In this document: piece after piece, positions 1 to 7,461 of the stretch
How the letters are laid out: each line of letters opens with the position of its first letter
How positions within the stretch are numbered: position 1 is the stretch's first letter
Origin: Chloroflexota bacterium
Lineage (GTDB): Bacteria; Chloroflexota; Limnocylindria; Limnocylindrales; CSP1-4
Assembly: GCA_003141455.1 (NCBI GenBank)
Contig: PLMA01000017.1
Coordinates: 4,125-50,701 of the forward strand
Reading direction: 5' to 3'
Length of the DNA stretch: 46,577 nt
Notes under the pieces: model-generated
Databases searched by the model: none
Told to the model about the DNA's origin: nothing
What the model saw: only the letters and a program-made list of their open reading frames with translations
Made by a program: the position numbers and the translations under genes

Positions 1-1
1 A

Positions 2-385
2 TGGACCGAGGCCGTTAACCATCTGACCTTCCCGGTCTACTGCGCCGTAGTCCCCTCGGGCTGGTTCTTCACCGGCTCTGAGCTCAACTACAAGACGCCG
101 AACGCCGGCTGGGTCTGGGCCACCTACAAGAACAACAGCGGGGCCCAGATCATGATTCAGGAAGGGGCCTACTGCACGACCTCCTGCTCGCCCGGAACCG
201 CCGGCGGCGCCGCCAGCCTTGGCGATCAAGCGGGCAAGCTCTATACCCTGGCCGGTGGCGGCTTCGCCATCTACGTCAATCCGGGCACTGCCCAGGCCTT
301 CACGGCCACCGGCACGAACATCACCCAGGCAACCTTCACCAGCTTCGCGAAGGGTGCTCTGCACCGGGTCGGCAAGGTCTCCTGA
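2..385 (+). CDS. 3' end of an exported protein of unknown function (partial)
   Basis: The frame is open from base 2 to the TGA at 383-385, giving 127 residues of a gene that begins outside the window. The visible part is rich in Gly, Ala, Thr, Ser, Asn and aromatic residues, has almost no charge, and holds three Cys, two of them in the motif CTTSC near residues 58-62. That composition fits an extracytoplasmic beta-rich domain behind a signal peptide or membrane anchor that would lie upstream. I do not recognise the family and assign no function. It converges on the AI-2E-type permease gene, with a strong hairpin between them. Confidence 0.6.
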   Translation, partial: WTEAVNHLTFPVYCAVVPSGWFFTGSELNYKTPNAGWVWATYKNNSGAQIMIQEGAYCTTSCSPGTAGGAASLGDQAGKLYTLAGGGFAIYVNPGTAQAFTATGTNITQATFTSFAKGALHRVGKVS

Positions 386-417
386 CCCGGTTCCGGGCCT
401 GATCCGGGCGATCGAGG

Positions 418-448
418 CCGGGCCCGCCTGACTACGGGGCGGGCTCGG
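418..448. terminator. Hairpin between two convergent genes
   Basis: An 11-bp stem (418-428 with 438-448, including one G-U pair) and a 9-nt loop lies just after the stop of the partial gene and overlaps the last codons of the convergent permease gene. It has no T tract. It could end transcription from both sides, but this rests on position and stem strength only. Confidence 0.45.
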
Positions 449-1751
449 GCGATTGGTCGGGTGGGACTGCCTTCCGCCGGGCCTGCGACGTCGGCGCGCT
501 GGCCGGGCGAGCGCGGCGGATGGTGGTCGCAACGACGGGCGGGGTTGTCTCGTCGACGTCCTCGTCCACGCCCGCCTGCGGCAGGCGCGGCACCCGGACG
601 GGCCGGCCTTCGCGCTCCTCCAAGCGTTTGGCGGCGCGCAGGGCCACGGACGCGATGTCACGGTTGCGTCCCAGGTAGTAGAAGAAGAACGCGGCGATGA
701 CCGCCGCAATCGGGACGGCGAAGATCGCGCCCGGGATGCCGTCGATCTTGCTGCCGATCATGACCGAACCCAGGACCACCACCGGGTGAAGGCCTACGGC
801 CTCAGCCATGAGCCGCGGCTGGACGATGTTCATCAGCACGAACCAGCCCACGACCATGATGATCAGGACGGGCAACGCGGCATCCGGCCTGAGGAAGATG
901 GCCATGAGCACCGGCGGCGTCCACGAGACGAAGGGCCCGAAGAACGGGATCATCTGCAGCACACCCGATGAGACGGCCGCGACCGGCATGTAGGGCAGAC
1001 CGAAGAGGACGCTGGCGACCATGGCAATCAGGCCGTACATGATTCCCATGAGGGCCTCGCCGCGCAGGAAGCCGCCGAATGAGCGGGAAACGCTGTGCTC
1101 GAGCAGTTGTGCCTCGTCCGTGTAGTTCACCGGGACGATGCGGAAGAGGAAGCGAGCGATCCGCTCGCGGTCGACGGCCATGTACAGCGACAGGAAGAAG
1201 ATGAAGAGCATGTTGCCGAAGATGCCGATGCTGGCTACCGCGATGTCGCCCAGCGGCTTGGTGAGGTCGCTGGCTCCGCTCTTGAGGTTCGTCAGCAGCT
1301 GATTGACTTGCTCGTAGAGGCTGATCTGGTTGCCGCCGAGATCGTTCAGTCTCGCTTGCAGCGGGTCGAGCATCTTGCGCAGATGTTCCGGATCGTTGAA
1401 CGCCGGGTCATGGATCAGGTTGTTGATCGAGGTATACAGCTGCTGGGTGATCAGGAGCACGGCCGTGACCAAGATGACGATCAGCAGCGTGTAGACGATT
1501 ACCACGGCCAGAGCCCGTGGCAGGCGCGGGAACAGGTGGACCAGCCCGTTGGCGAGCGGGCTCAGGATGAAGGCGAGCAGCCACGCCAGGAAGAACACCA
1601 TGATCACGTCGTTGAAGAACGTGAGGTACTTCCCGGCGTAGTCGATGACGAGGAACGCGAACGTCAGCGTCGCCAGGATCAGCAGCGCCGAGAGCCAGCG
1701 GTGATCGCGGTCACTCAACTGGAACGGCATCCAGGCGGGTTGCTCGTTCAT
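432..1751 (-). CDS. AI-2E family transporter-like membrane protein
   Basis: 439 residues from ATG at 1751. The frame stays open further upstream, but that part lies antisense to trpS and has no membrane character, so it is excluded. After a short polar start come about eight hydrophobic segments: two pairs at the N-terminus, a hydrophilic central stretch of roughly 90 residues, then a dense C-terminal bundle with the family-like stretch GVLQMIPFFGP and the segment PRLMAEAVGLHP. This matches the PerM/AI-2E exporter superfamily, which contains exporters of diverse small solutes, so the substrate cannot be inferred. The last 60 residues are a Pro/Arg-rich cytoplasmic tail. It lies 65 nt downstream of trpS on the same strand and may be co-transcribed with it. 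Confidence 0.85.
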   Translation of the reverse strand: MNEQPAWMPFQLSDRDHRWLSALLILATLTFAFLVIDYAGKYLTFFNDVIMVFFLAWLLAFILSPLANGLVHLFPRLPRALAVVIVYTLLIVILVTAVLLITQQLYTSINNLIHDPAFNDPEHLRKMLDPLQARLNDLGGNQISLYEQVNQLLTNLKSGASDLTKPLGDIAVASIGIFGNMLFIFFLSLYMAVDRERIARFLFRIVPVNYTDEAQLLEHSVSRSFGGFLRGEALMGIMYGLIAMVASVLFGLPYMPVAAVSSGVLQMIPFFGPFVSWTPPVLMAIFLRPDAALPVLIIMVVGWFVLMNIVQPRLMAEAVGLHPVVVLGSVMIGSKIDGIPGAIFAVPIAAVIAAFFFYYLGRNRDIASVALRAAKRLEEREGRPVRVPRLPQAGVDEDVDETTPPVVATTIRRARPASAPTSQARRKAVPPDQSPEPAP

Positions 1752-1816
1752 CCCTGCTCGAACCTCCGCTGCCGACTGCCGGTCTCCGCCGGCCCGGACA
1801 TGGTACGACTCGCGAA

Positions 1817-2848
1817 CTAGCGCAGTCCCATCCGTTCGCGAACCTCGGTCATGGTGGCTTCGGCGATGGGGCGGATTCGCTCGGCGCCTTCGTCCAGGAT
1901 GCGGCGCAGGCGGGCGGGATCGGCCGTCAGCTCGCGGTAAGTCTCCCTGGCCGGCGCGTAGTGGGCGATGATCCGCTCCGCGAGCAGCTTCTTGGTGTCC
2001 ACGCAGCCGGTTCGGGCGGTTCGCTCGCCTTCCCAGATCTCCTCGTAGTCGGCGCCAAAGTGACGATGCAGCTGGCAGACGTTGCAGACCTGCGGTCGCC
2101 CCGGATCCGTTCGAAGGATCCGCTGGGTGTCGGTCACCATCGACGTGATCTGCTTTCGGATCACGTCCGGCTCGGCCAGGACCTCGATCGTGTTGCGGAG
2201 TGACTTGCTCATCTTCTTGACGCCGTCGGTGCCGAGCACGACCGGCGCCTCGGTGTAGACGGCCTGCGGCTCCGGGAAGGTCTCGCCGTAACGGGCGTTG
2301 AAGGCGCGCACGATCTCGCGGGAAAGTTCCAGATGCGCGGCCTGGTCCTTGCCGACCGGCACGAGCGAGGCCTTGTAGATGACGATGTCCGCGGCCTGAA
2401 GGACGGGGTAGGTGAGCAGGCCGTGGTTGACGTCTTCGGGCTGGTTCTCGCGCTTCTCCTTGTACGTTGGGGTCCGCTGGAGCCATCCGACCGGGGTCAC
2501 GGTGTTGAAGAGCCAGCACAGCTCGGTGACCTCGGGCCGGTCCGACTGCACGAAGAGGGTGCAGCGGTCGGGGTCCAGGCCGAGGGCGATCAGCGCCGCG
2601 GCCATCTCCAGAGTCTGCCGTCGCAGAACCTCGGGATCGTGGACGTGGGTCAGGGCGTGATAGTCCACGACGCAGTAGATCGCCTCGTAGCGCTCCGCGA
2701 GGGCCACGTAGTTGCGGATCGCGCCCAGGTCATTGCCGAGGTGCGGGCGGCCGGTGGGCTGGATGCCGCTGAAGATGCGAGGTTTGACGGGCAGGTTCGA
2801 AGCGCGGGCCGGGGCCGGGGCGGGGGTGGAGGCGGCGTCGGTGGTCAT
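1817..2848 (-). CDS. trpS: Tryptophanyl-tRNA synthetase
   Basis: 343 residues, the usual bacterial TrpRS length. It charges tRNA-Trp with tryptophan using ATP. The class I signatures are clear: PTGRPHLGN (31-39, the HIGH-type motif) and KMSKS (212-216), with GKDQAAHLELSRE between them. ATG 2848 is preferred over the longer open frame because a -10-like hexamer ends exactly 7 nt before it and the family homology starts soon after. The first 22 residues are an Ala/Pro-rich extension. The region that carries a 4Fe-4S site in some TrpRS (Thermotoga type) keeps only part of the cysteine set here: Cys255, an extra Cys258, and Cys282, with Glu275 and Thr285 at the other two positions. The gene diverges from hom. 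Confidence 0.96.
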   Translation of the reverse strand: MTTDAASTPAPAPARASNLPVKPRIFSGIQPTGRPHLGNDLGAIRNYVALAERYEAIYCVVDYHALTHVHDPEVLRRQTLEMAAALIALGLDPDRCTLFVQSDRPEVTELCWLFNTVTPVGWLQRTPTYKEKRENQPEDVNHGLLTYPVLQAADIVIYKASLVPVGKDQAAHLELSREIVRAFNARYGETFPEPQAVYTEAPVVLGTDGVKKMSKSLRNTIEVLAEPDVIRKQITSMVTDTQRILRTDPGRPQVCNVCQLHRHFGADYEEIWEGERTARTGCVDTKKLLAERIIAHYAPARETYRELTADPARLRRILDEGAERIRPIAEATMTEVRERMGLR

Positions 2849-2855
2849 AGCCGCG

Positions 2856-2861
2856 AGTGTA
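2856..2861 (-). promoter_or_regulatory. Putative -10 element of trpS (leaderless)
   Basis: TACACT on the minus strand ends 7 nt before the trpS ATG, so transcription would start at or next to the start codon. No Shine-Dalgarno sequence is visible. There is no clear -35. The same spacing occurs before lysC, thrH and wzm. Confidence 0.4.
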
Positions 2862-2988
2862 CCGGACGGCGCCGGAGGAGAGAGCGCGAGGGGACGACGC
2901 CTCGGGTACCATTCCTGGACGACGCACAGCCCGTCCGTCACGTCGGCTGCGGTTCCAAGTCGGAGTCGCTGGCCCCAGTCGAGCGCCA

Positions 2989-4311
2989 ATGCCCACCGAG
3001 CAACGACCCGTACGTGTCGCCATCCTCGGTGTGGGCACCGTCGGCGCGGAGGTGGCACGCGGCTTCCTTCGCAATCCCAATCGACAGATCGGGCCGGCCG
3101 GCGGGCGGATGCTCGAACTCGTGGCCATCGCCGACATGAACGTTCAGGGCGCTGTGGATCGCGGCATGCCGCGCGAGATCATCGTGCCGGACGCCGGAGC
3201 CGTGGTTCGCCGCGACGACGTGGATGTGATCGCGGAGATGCTGGGCGGAGACGAGCCTGCCCGCTCGCTCATCGCCGAGGCGCTGAAGGCGGGCAAGCCC
3301 GTGGTCACGGCCAACAAGCACGTCCTGGCCCACTACGGTGCCGAGCTCGAGTCCATCGCCCGCGCCAGCGGCGCCGCGCTTCGCTACGAAGCCTCGGTCT
3401 GCGGCGGCACTCCGGTTCTGGACGCGATCTCTCGCGGTCTGGCGGCCAACCACATCCGCCGGGTTCGAGGCATCGTCAACGGCAGCACCAACTTCATCCT
3501 GACCGAGATGATGCAGGCCAAGCGCACCTACGAAGAGGTGCTTGCCGCGGCGCAAGCCCAGGGCTACGCCGAGCGGGACCCGAGCGCCGACGTGGAGGGC
3601 CACGATGCCGCCAACAAGCTCGCGATCCTGACACGGCTCGCCTTTGGAGCGTGGCCCGAGGTCGACTCGATCGTCGCCAGCCCGCCCTCGCTGCGCGGCG
3701 ACGGGGAGCCCGGCATCACGGGCGTCTCCGCAGCCGACATCGCCGGAGCCGTGGCGCTGAGCCTGGCCATCCGGCTCGTGGCCACGGCCAGCACGCCGGG
3801 CACGGCCGAGCCCGCCTTTGGGCTGGCCGGATCCGTCATGACCTGCGCCGTACCGGTCGCTGCCCCGCTCGGGCGCACCGACGGCGTGCTCAATCGGCTG
3901 GAAGTCGACGCGGATCCGGTCGGTCGCGTCTCCCTGGAGGGCCCAGGAGCCGGCGGTCCCGCCACCAGCAGTGCCGTCCTGGCCGACCTGCTCGAAGTCG
4001 TGCGCAGCGGCCTATCCACGTGGGCGGATCTGCCGCCGGCCGCCCCCGATCTCGTGACTCTGGCCGACGACCGTGCCACCGTCCGGCGGCCCTGGTACGT
4101 GTGCCTGCCCGGCGTGCTGCCGGAGGAAGTCCCGGGCCGCCTCGCCGAGAAGCTCGTCGGGCCGCCACCCAGCAGCCTCCCGCGGCATCGGAGCCGGACT
4201 TGGGTGGCGGTTCAAACGCGGCCGCTGCCACTGGCCGAGGTCCGCGCGACTATCGATCCGCTCATCGACCCGGACCGCGACATTCCCATCTACCCGATCC
4301 TGACCTCGTAA
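2989..4311 (+). CDS. hom: Homoserine dehydrogenase
   Basis: 440 residues. It reduces aspartate semialdehyde to homoserine with NAD(P)H, the branch point to threonine and methionine. Visible are the Rossmann motif GVGTVG (14-19), the TANK motif with Lys110, the stretch VNGSTNF near 163-170, and the catalytic pair Asp206/Lys210 in GHDAANKLAIL. About 75 C-terminal residues follow the catalytic domain; they are weakly ACT-like at best, so classical feedback by threonine is uncertain. ATG 2989 is chosen because the homology starts just after it; the frame is open upstream to GTG 2857. The gene diverges from trpS and is followed 15 nt later by thrC, clearly one transcription unit. Confidence 0.94.
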   Translation: MPTEQRPVRVAILGVGTVGAEVARGFLRNPNRQIGPAGGRMLELVAIADMNVQGAVDRGMPREIIVPDAGAVVRRDDVDVIAEMLGGDEPARSLIAEALKAGKPVVTANKHVLAHYGAELESIARASGAALRYEASVCGGTPVLDAISRGLAANHIRRVRGIVNGSTNFILTEMMQAKRTYEEVLAAAQAQGYAERDPSADVEGHDAANKLAILTRLAFGAWPEVDSIVASPPSLRGDGEPGITGVSAADIAGAVALSLAIRLVATASTPGTAEPAFGLAGSVMTCAVPVAAPLGRTDGVLNRLEVDADPVGRVSLEGPGAGGPATSSAVLADLLEVVRSGLSTWADLPPAAPDLVTLADDRATVRRPWYVCLPGVLPEEVPGRLAEKLVGPPPSSLPRHRSRTWVAVQTRPLPLAEVRATIDPLIDPDRDIPIYPILTS

Positions 4312-4326
4312 CCGGAGCAGTTTGAA

Positions 4327-5457
4327 GTGTCCGCCTCGTTCCCCAACAGCCACATCGCCGGCGCAGCGCCAGCCGCCCCAAGGGCCGGTGTCGCCCGCCC
4401 TAGCCTGGTCGAGCGCTATCGCGAGTTCCTGCCGATATCAGAGGCGACTCCGATCATCAGCCTGGGCGAGGGCTTCACGCCTCTCATCCGGCTCGACCAT
4501 ATCGGGGCCCGCATCGGCGTGCCGAACCTCTTCGTGAAGTACGAAGGGATGAACCCAACCGGCTCGTTCAAGGACCGGGGCATGGTAGTGGCCGTCTCGA
4601 AGGCCGTGGAGGAAGGCGCCCAGGCGGTCATCTGCGCTTCCACGGGCAACACGTCGGCCTCGGCCGCAGCCTACGGCGCCGCCGCCGGGCTGGACGTCAT
4701 CGTGGTCCTGCCGAAGGGCAAGATCGCCCTGGGCAAGCTGATCCAGGCTATCGCCGCGGGGGCCAGGGTCATCGCCGTCGACGGCAACTTCGACGAAGCC
4801 CTGCGCGTGGTCCGCGAGATGGCCGGCCAGCGCGAGCACCCGGTTACGCTCGTGAACTCGGTCAATCCGTACCGCATCGCCGGCCAGACCACGGCCGCCT
4901 TCGAGGTCTGCGACGACCTGGGCCGCGCCCCCGACATCCTTGCCATCCCGGTCGGCAACGCCGGCAACATCACCGCCTACTGGGCCGGCTTCAGCCGCTA
5001 TCTGGCGGCCGGCCGGATCGACTCCCGGCCGCGCATGTTCGGGTTCCAGGCGGCCGGAGCCGCGCCCATCGTGCTGGGCCATCCCGTGGAGAAGCCCGAG
5101 ACCATCGCCACGGCCATCCGCATCGGCAACCCAGCCAGCTGGAAGCAGGCCGAGGCCGCGCGTGACGAGTCCGGCGGGCTCATCGAGACGGTCACGGACG
5201 ACGAGATCGTGGCTTCTTATCGGGAGCTCTCGACGAGCCAGGGCGTCTTCTGCGAGCCCGCTTCGGCCGCCAGCCTGGCGGGGGTCGTGAAGCTCGCCGC
5301 GGCGGGTCGAATCCCGGACGGCGCTACCGTCGTGTGCGTCCTGACGGGCCACGGCCTCAAGGATCCGGAGACGGCCGAACGAACGGCCGGCGGTGCCGGC
5401 GCGATCATCGAATCGGCGCCGACCACGGCGGGCGTCATGCGCGCCCTGGGCTGGTAG
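4327..5457 (+). CDS. thrC: Threonine synthase
   Basis: 376 residues from GTG 4327, with GGAG about 9 nt upstream. It converts O-phosphohomoserine to threonine with pyridoxal phosphate. The PLP-binding lysine is Lys82 in NPTGSFKDRG. Other fold-type II features are ASTGNTSASAAAYGA (substrate loop) and the glycine-rich phosphate loop VGNAGN. The length and lack of a long N-terminal domain fit the short bacterial class. It follows hom directly and needs phosphohomoserine, yet no ThrB-type kinase is present; the convergent ThrH-like gene may supply it. Confidence 0.95.
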   Translation: MSASFPNSHIAGAAPAAPRAGVARPSLVERYREFLPISEATPIISLGEGFTPLIRLDHIGARIGVPNLFVKYEGMNPTGSFKDRGMVVAVSKAVEEGAQAVICASTGNTSASAAAYGAAAGLDVIVVLPKGKIALGKLIQAIAAGARVIAVDGNFDEALRVVREMAGQREHPVTLVNSVNPYRIAGQTTAAFEVCDDLGRAPDILAIPVGNAGNITAYWAGFSRYLAAGRIDSRPRMFGFQAAGAAPIVLGHPVEKPETIATAIRIGNPASWKQAEAARDESGGLIETVTDDEIVASYRELSTSQGVFCEPASAASLAGVVKLAAAGRIPDGATVVCVLTGHGLKDPETAERTAGGAGAIIESAPTTAGVMRALGW

Positions 5458-5586
5458 GTCGACCAGGGTCGGCCGACGGCTTGCTCCCGAGTTCCGCCGC
5501 TCTGCGCTTAAGCCGCAAGCGACTAATGCGCTGTCGCGTCGGCCTCGGTCGCGTCAGTCGGCCGCTCGCGGGCCTGCCGGCAGCGC

Positions 5587-6192
5587 CTACGCCAGCTTCC
5601 CCTGGATCAGTTCCATCAAGTCGGCGTAAGTCTCGACAGCAGGGAACTGTGGGAACTGCTGCTTCACACCGTCGGGCGCCCGGAACAGGATGCCTTCGTG
5701 GGCCTCACTGAGCATGGCGGTGTCGTTGAAGGAATCGCCGCCAGCAATGACGTGGTAGTTCATGCGCTTGAACGCGGCCACGGCTTCGCGCTTCTGTTCC
5801 CGGATGCGTAGTTGATAGTCCACGATGCGGTCGTTCTCGACGATCAGCCGGTGGCACAGCAGCGTCGGCCAGTTGAGCTGGCGGAGCAGGGGGCTGGCGA
5901 ACTGCTCGAACGTGTCTGAAAGGATCACGACCTGGACGAACGAGCGCAGCTCATCCAGGAATTCCTTCGCGCCGGGCAAGGGCCGAAGCTCGCCGATGCA
6001 GGCCTGGATGTCCGATAGCTTCAGCGCGCGCTCGTCCAGGATGGCCAGGCGCTCGCGCATGAGCTTGTCGTAGTCCGGCTCGTCGCGTGTGGTTCGGCGC
6101 AATTCTGGAATGCCCGTTTTCTCGGACACGGCAATCCAGATTTCCGGCGTCAGAACGCCTTCCATATCCAGCGTGACGATCGATTGCTTCAT
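5587..6192 (-). CDS. thrH: ThrH-type phosphoserine phosphatase / phosphoserine:homoserine phosphotransferase
   Basis: 201 residues from ATG 6192, almost the length of Pseudomonas ThrH (about 205). It is a HAD-superfamily enzyme with motif I DMEGVL (nucleophile Asp9), motif II ILSDTFEQF and motif III GDSFNDTAMLSEAHEGILF. The EGVL-TPEIW and PTLLCHRL stretches are those of ThrH rather than SerB. Characterised ThrH removes phosphate from phosphoserine and can pass it to homoserine, making phosphohomoserine. Placement tail-to-tail with hom-thrC supports that role here: it would replace ThrB. Whether the main activity is phosphatase or transferase cannot be told from sequence. The start is supported by a -10-like hexamer 7 nt upstream and the absence of homology before it. 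Confidence 0.9.
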   Translation of the reverse strand: MKQSIVTLDMEGVLTPEIWIAVSEKTGIPELRRTTRDEPDYDKLMRERLAILDERALKLSDIQACIGELRPLPGAKEFLDELRSFVQVVILSDTFEQFASPLLRQLNWPTLLCHRLIVENDRIVDYQLRIREQKREAVAAFKRMNYHVIAGGDSFNDTAMLSEAHEGILFRAPDGVKQQFPQFPAVETYADLMELIQGKLA

Positions 6193-6199
6193 GGACGCG

Positions 6200-6205
6200 A
6201 GTCTT
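6200..6205 (-). promoter_or_regulatory. Putative -10 element of thrH (leaderless)
   Basis: AAGACT ends exactly 7 nt before the thrH ATG. It shares A at positions 2 and 4 and T at 6 with the elements before trpS, lysC and wzm. It is weak on its own. Confidence 0.3.
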
Positions 6206-6248
6206 GCAGAAAGGCCGGTCCCGCGTCCAGCGGCCTCGGGCGGCCTGG

Positions 6249-7412
6249 TCACGCGGTCCCGTCTTCCTCGTACTCGGGCAGCTTTGGTTCGCCAACCGTC
6301 GCGTCCCATGCGGCATACAGCGCTTCCGCGTCCTCGGGCTCGAGCAGGTCCGCCAGCACCAGCGCCGAGACGGCATCGACTGCCGGGGGCAATGCGGCCA
6401 CCCTGGCCGCGATCTCGGCCGCAAGCGCGCGGTCCTGACGAAGGGCCTTCACCGTGTGAGGACCGTTGGTCCAGGTCGTGATCTGGTCCTGCGCGGCCCT
6501 GATCTGCTCCCGCCAGGCTTCATCTTCGCTGGCCAACGCCTGCATGGCCCGATGAGCCTGCCGCAGGTCCCCCTTCGATTGCCCGTTCCAGAAGGCGGTC
6601 AGCTCTCCGGCTTGATCGGGAGTTAGCTCGTCAAGCTTCACCAGGAACTGCCGGACCAGCTCCGTGTTGGGCCCGAACTCCCCGTCCGGCTCGTCGGTCG
6701 ATCTCTCGGGGCCTCGCGCCGGGCCCTCGCCCGTCGCCTCGCCCTCCCGGTCTCCGGTCTCGCCGTCTTCTTCCGTGTCCATAACTTCCGCCCACGGACC
6801 GTACAGCGTGTCGTAGTCGGCGTCGTCCAGCTCCTCGTCCAGGATCAGGGCATCCACCGCGCCACGGGCGGCGCCTGCCACCATGGCCCAGAACGCGGCT
6901 TCGTCGTCGTCTTCGGGCGTCTGGGCGTTGAGCCAGGCCGCGACCGCATCCTCCGCGGCCGTCAGTTCGTAGCCGTGGCTTCCGACGCGGCTCCGGCGCA
7001 GCAGGTCACGCTCCAGCACTTCGCGCTCGGTGGCGTCACCGGCCGCCCACGCGTCCGCGAGCTGCTCCGCCCGCTCGGTGTCGATGGCAGACAGCGCGTC
7101 GAGGACCGCTTCAACGTCCTCGCCATTCGGGCCGTAGATCGCTGTCGGGTTTGAGCCGGTGAGTCCGAACTCCTCGGCCTGGCGAGCGAGCTCCGCCTCC
7201 AGGTCGGCCCGCCGCTGGGCCAGCGTCTGCTCGTCCTCCTCCTCTTCCTCCTCGTCGTCCTCCGCGAGCTCCTCGTCCTCGACGAACTGGTCGTCGTCGA
7301 GCTCTGCCTCGGCGGCCGCCGCGTCCGACGCGACCCAGCTCAGCGTGTTGGGTTCGGCCGCGCCGGTCAGCTGGTTGGCGACGGGTCCCTTGCCTTTCCC
7401 TCGTCTGAACAT
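6249..7412 (-). CDS. Acidic two-repeat protein of unknown family (paralogue A)
   Basis: 387 residues from ATG 7412, with AGGAGGG placed for initiation. It starts MFRRGKGKG, then has a strongly acidic low-complexity stretch (about residues 38-63), then two copies of one helical unit joined by a Glu/Asp/Gly linker. Each unit starts with a Y/F-GPN motif (YGPN near 94, FGPN near 244), has a V..L..L pattern, an A..L...W segment, a W near its middle, and closes with a motif like DALILDEELDDADYDTLYGPW or DLLEPEDAEALYAAW. There is no signal peptide or membrane segment, so it is probably cytoplasmic. The neighbour at 7462-8865 has the same layout. No known domain is recognised, and the function is unknown. 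Confidence 0.8.
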   Translation of the reverse strand: MFRRGKGKGPVANQLTGAAEPNTLSWVASDAAAAEAELDDDQFVEDEELAEDDEEEEEEDEQTLAQRRADLEAELARQAEEFGLTGSNPTAIYGPNGEDVEAVLDALSAIDTERAEQLADAWAAGDATEREVLERDLLRRSRVGSHGYELTAAEDAVAAWLNAQTPEDDDEAAFWAMVAGAARGAVDALILDEELDDADYDTLYGPWAEVMDTEEDGETGDREGEATGEGPARGPERSTDEPDGEFGPNTELVRQFLVKLDELTPDQAGELTAFWNGQSKGDLRQAHRAMQALASEDEAWREQIRAAQDQITTWTNGPHTVKALRQDRALAAEIAARVAALPPAVDAVSALVLADLLEPEDAEALYAAWDATVGEPKLPEYEEDGTA

Positions 7413-7461
7413 CGTCCCTCCTGGCCCGGTCGGCGCCGGGTGCGGCGTGACCTGACGGAGC

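Noticed and set aside
1752-2519. N-terminal extension of the AI-2E-type permease into trpS
   Set aside because: The extension is antisense-like Arg/Pro-rich sequence out of frame with trpS and lacks membrane character; ATG 1751 starts the family homology.
5458-5586. Terminator between convergent thrC and thrH
   Set aside because: Only short palindromes such as the 10-nt one at 5574-5583 are present, with no loop and no T tract; not strong enough to call.
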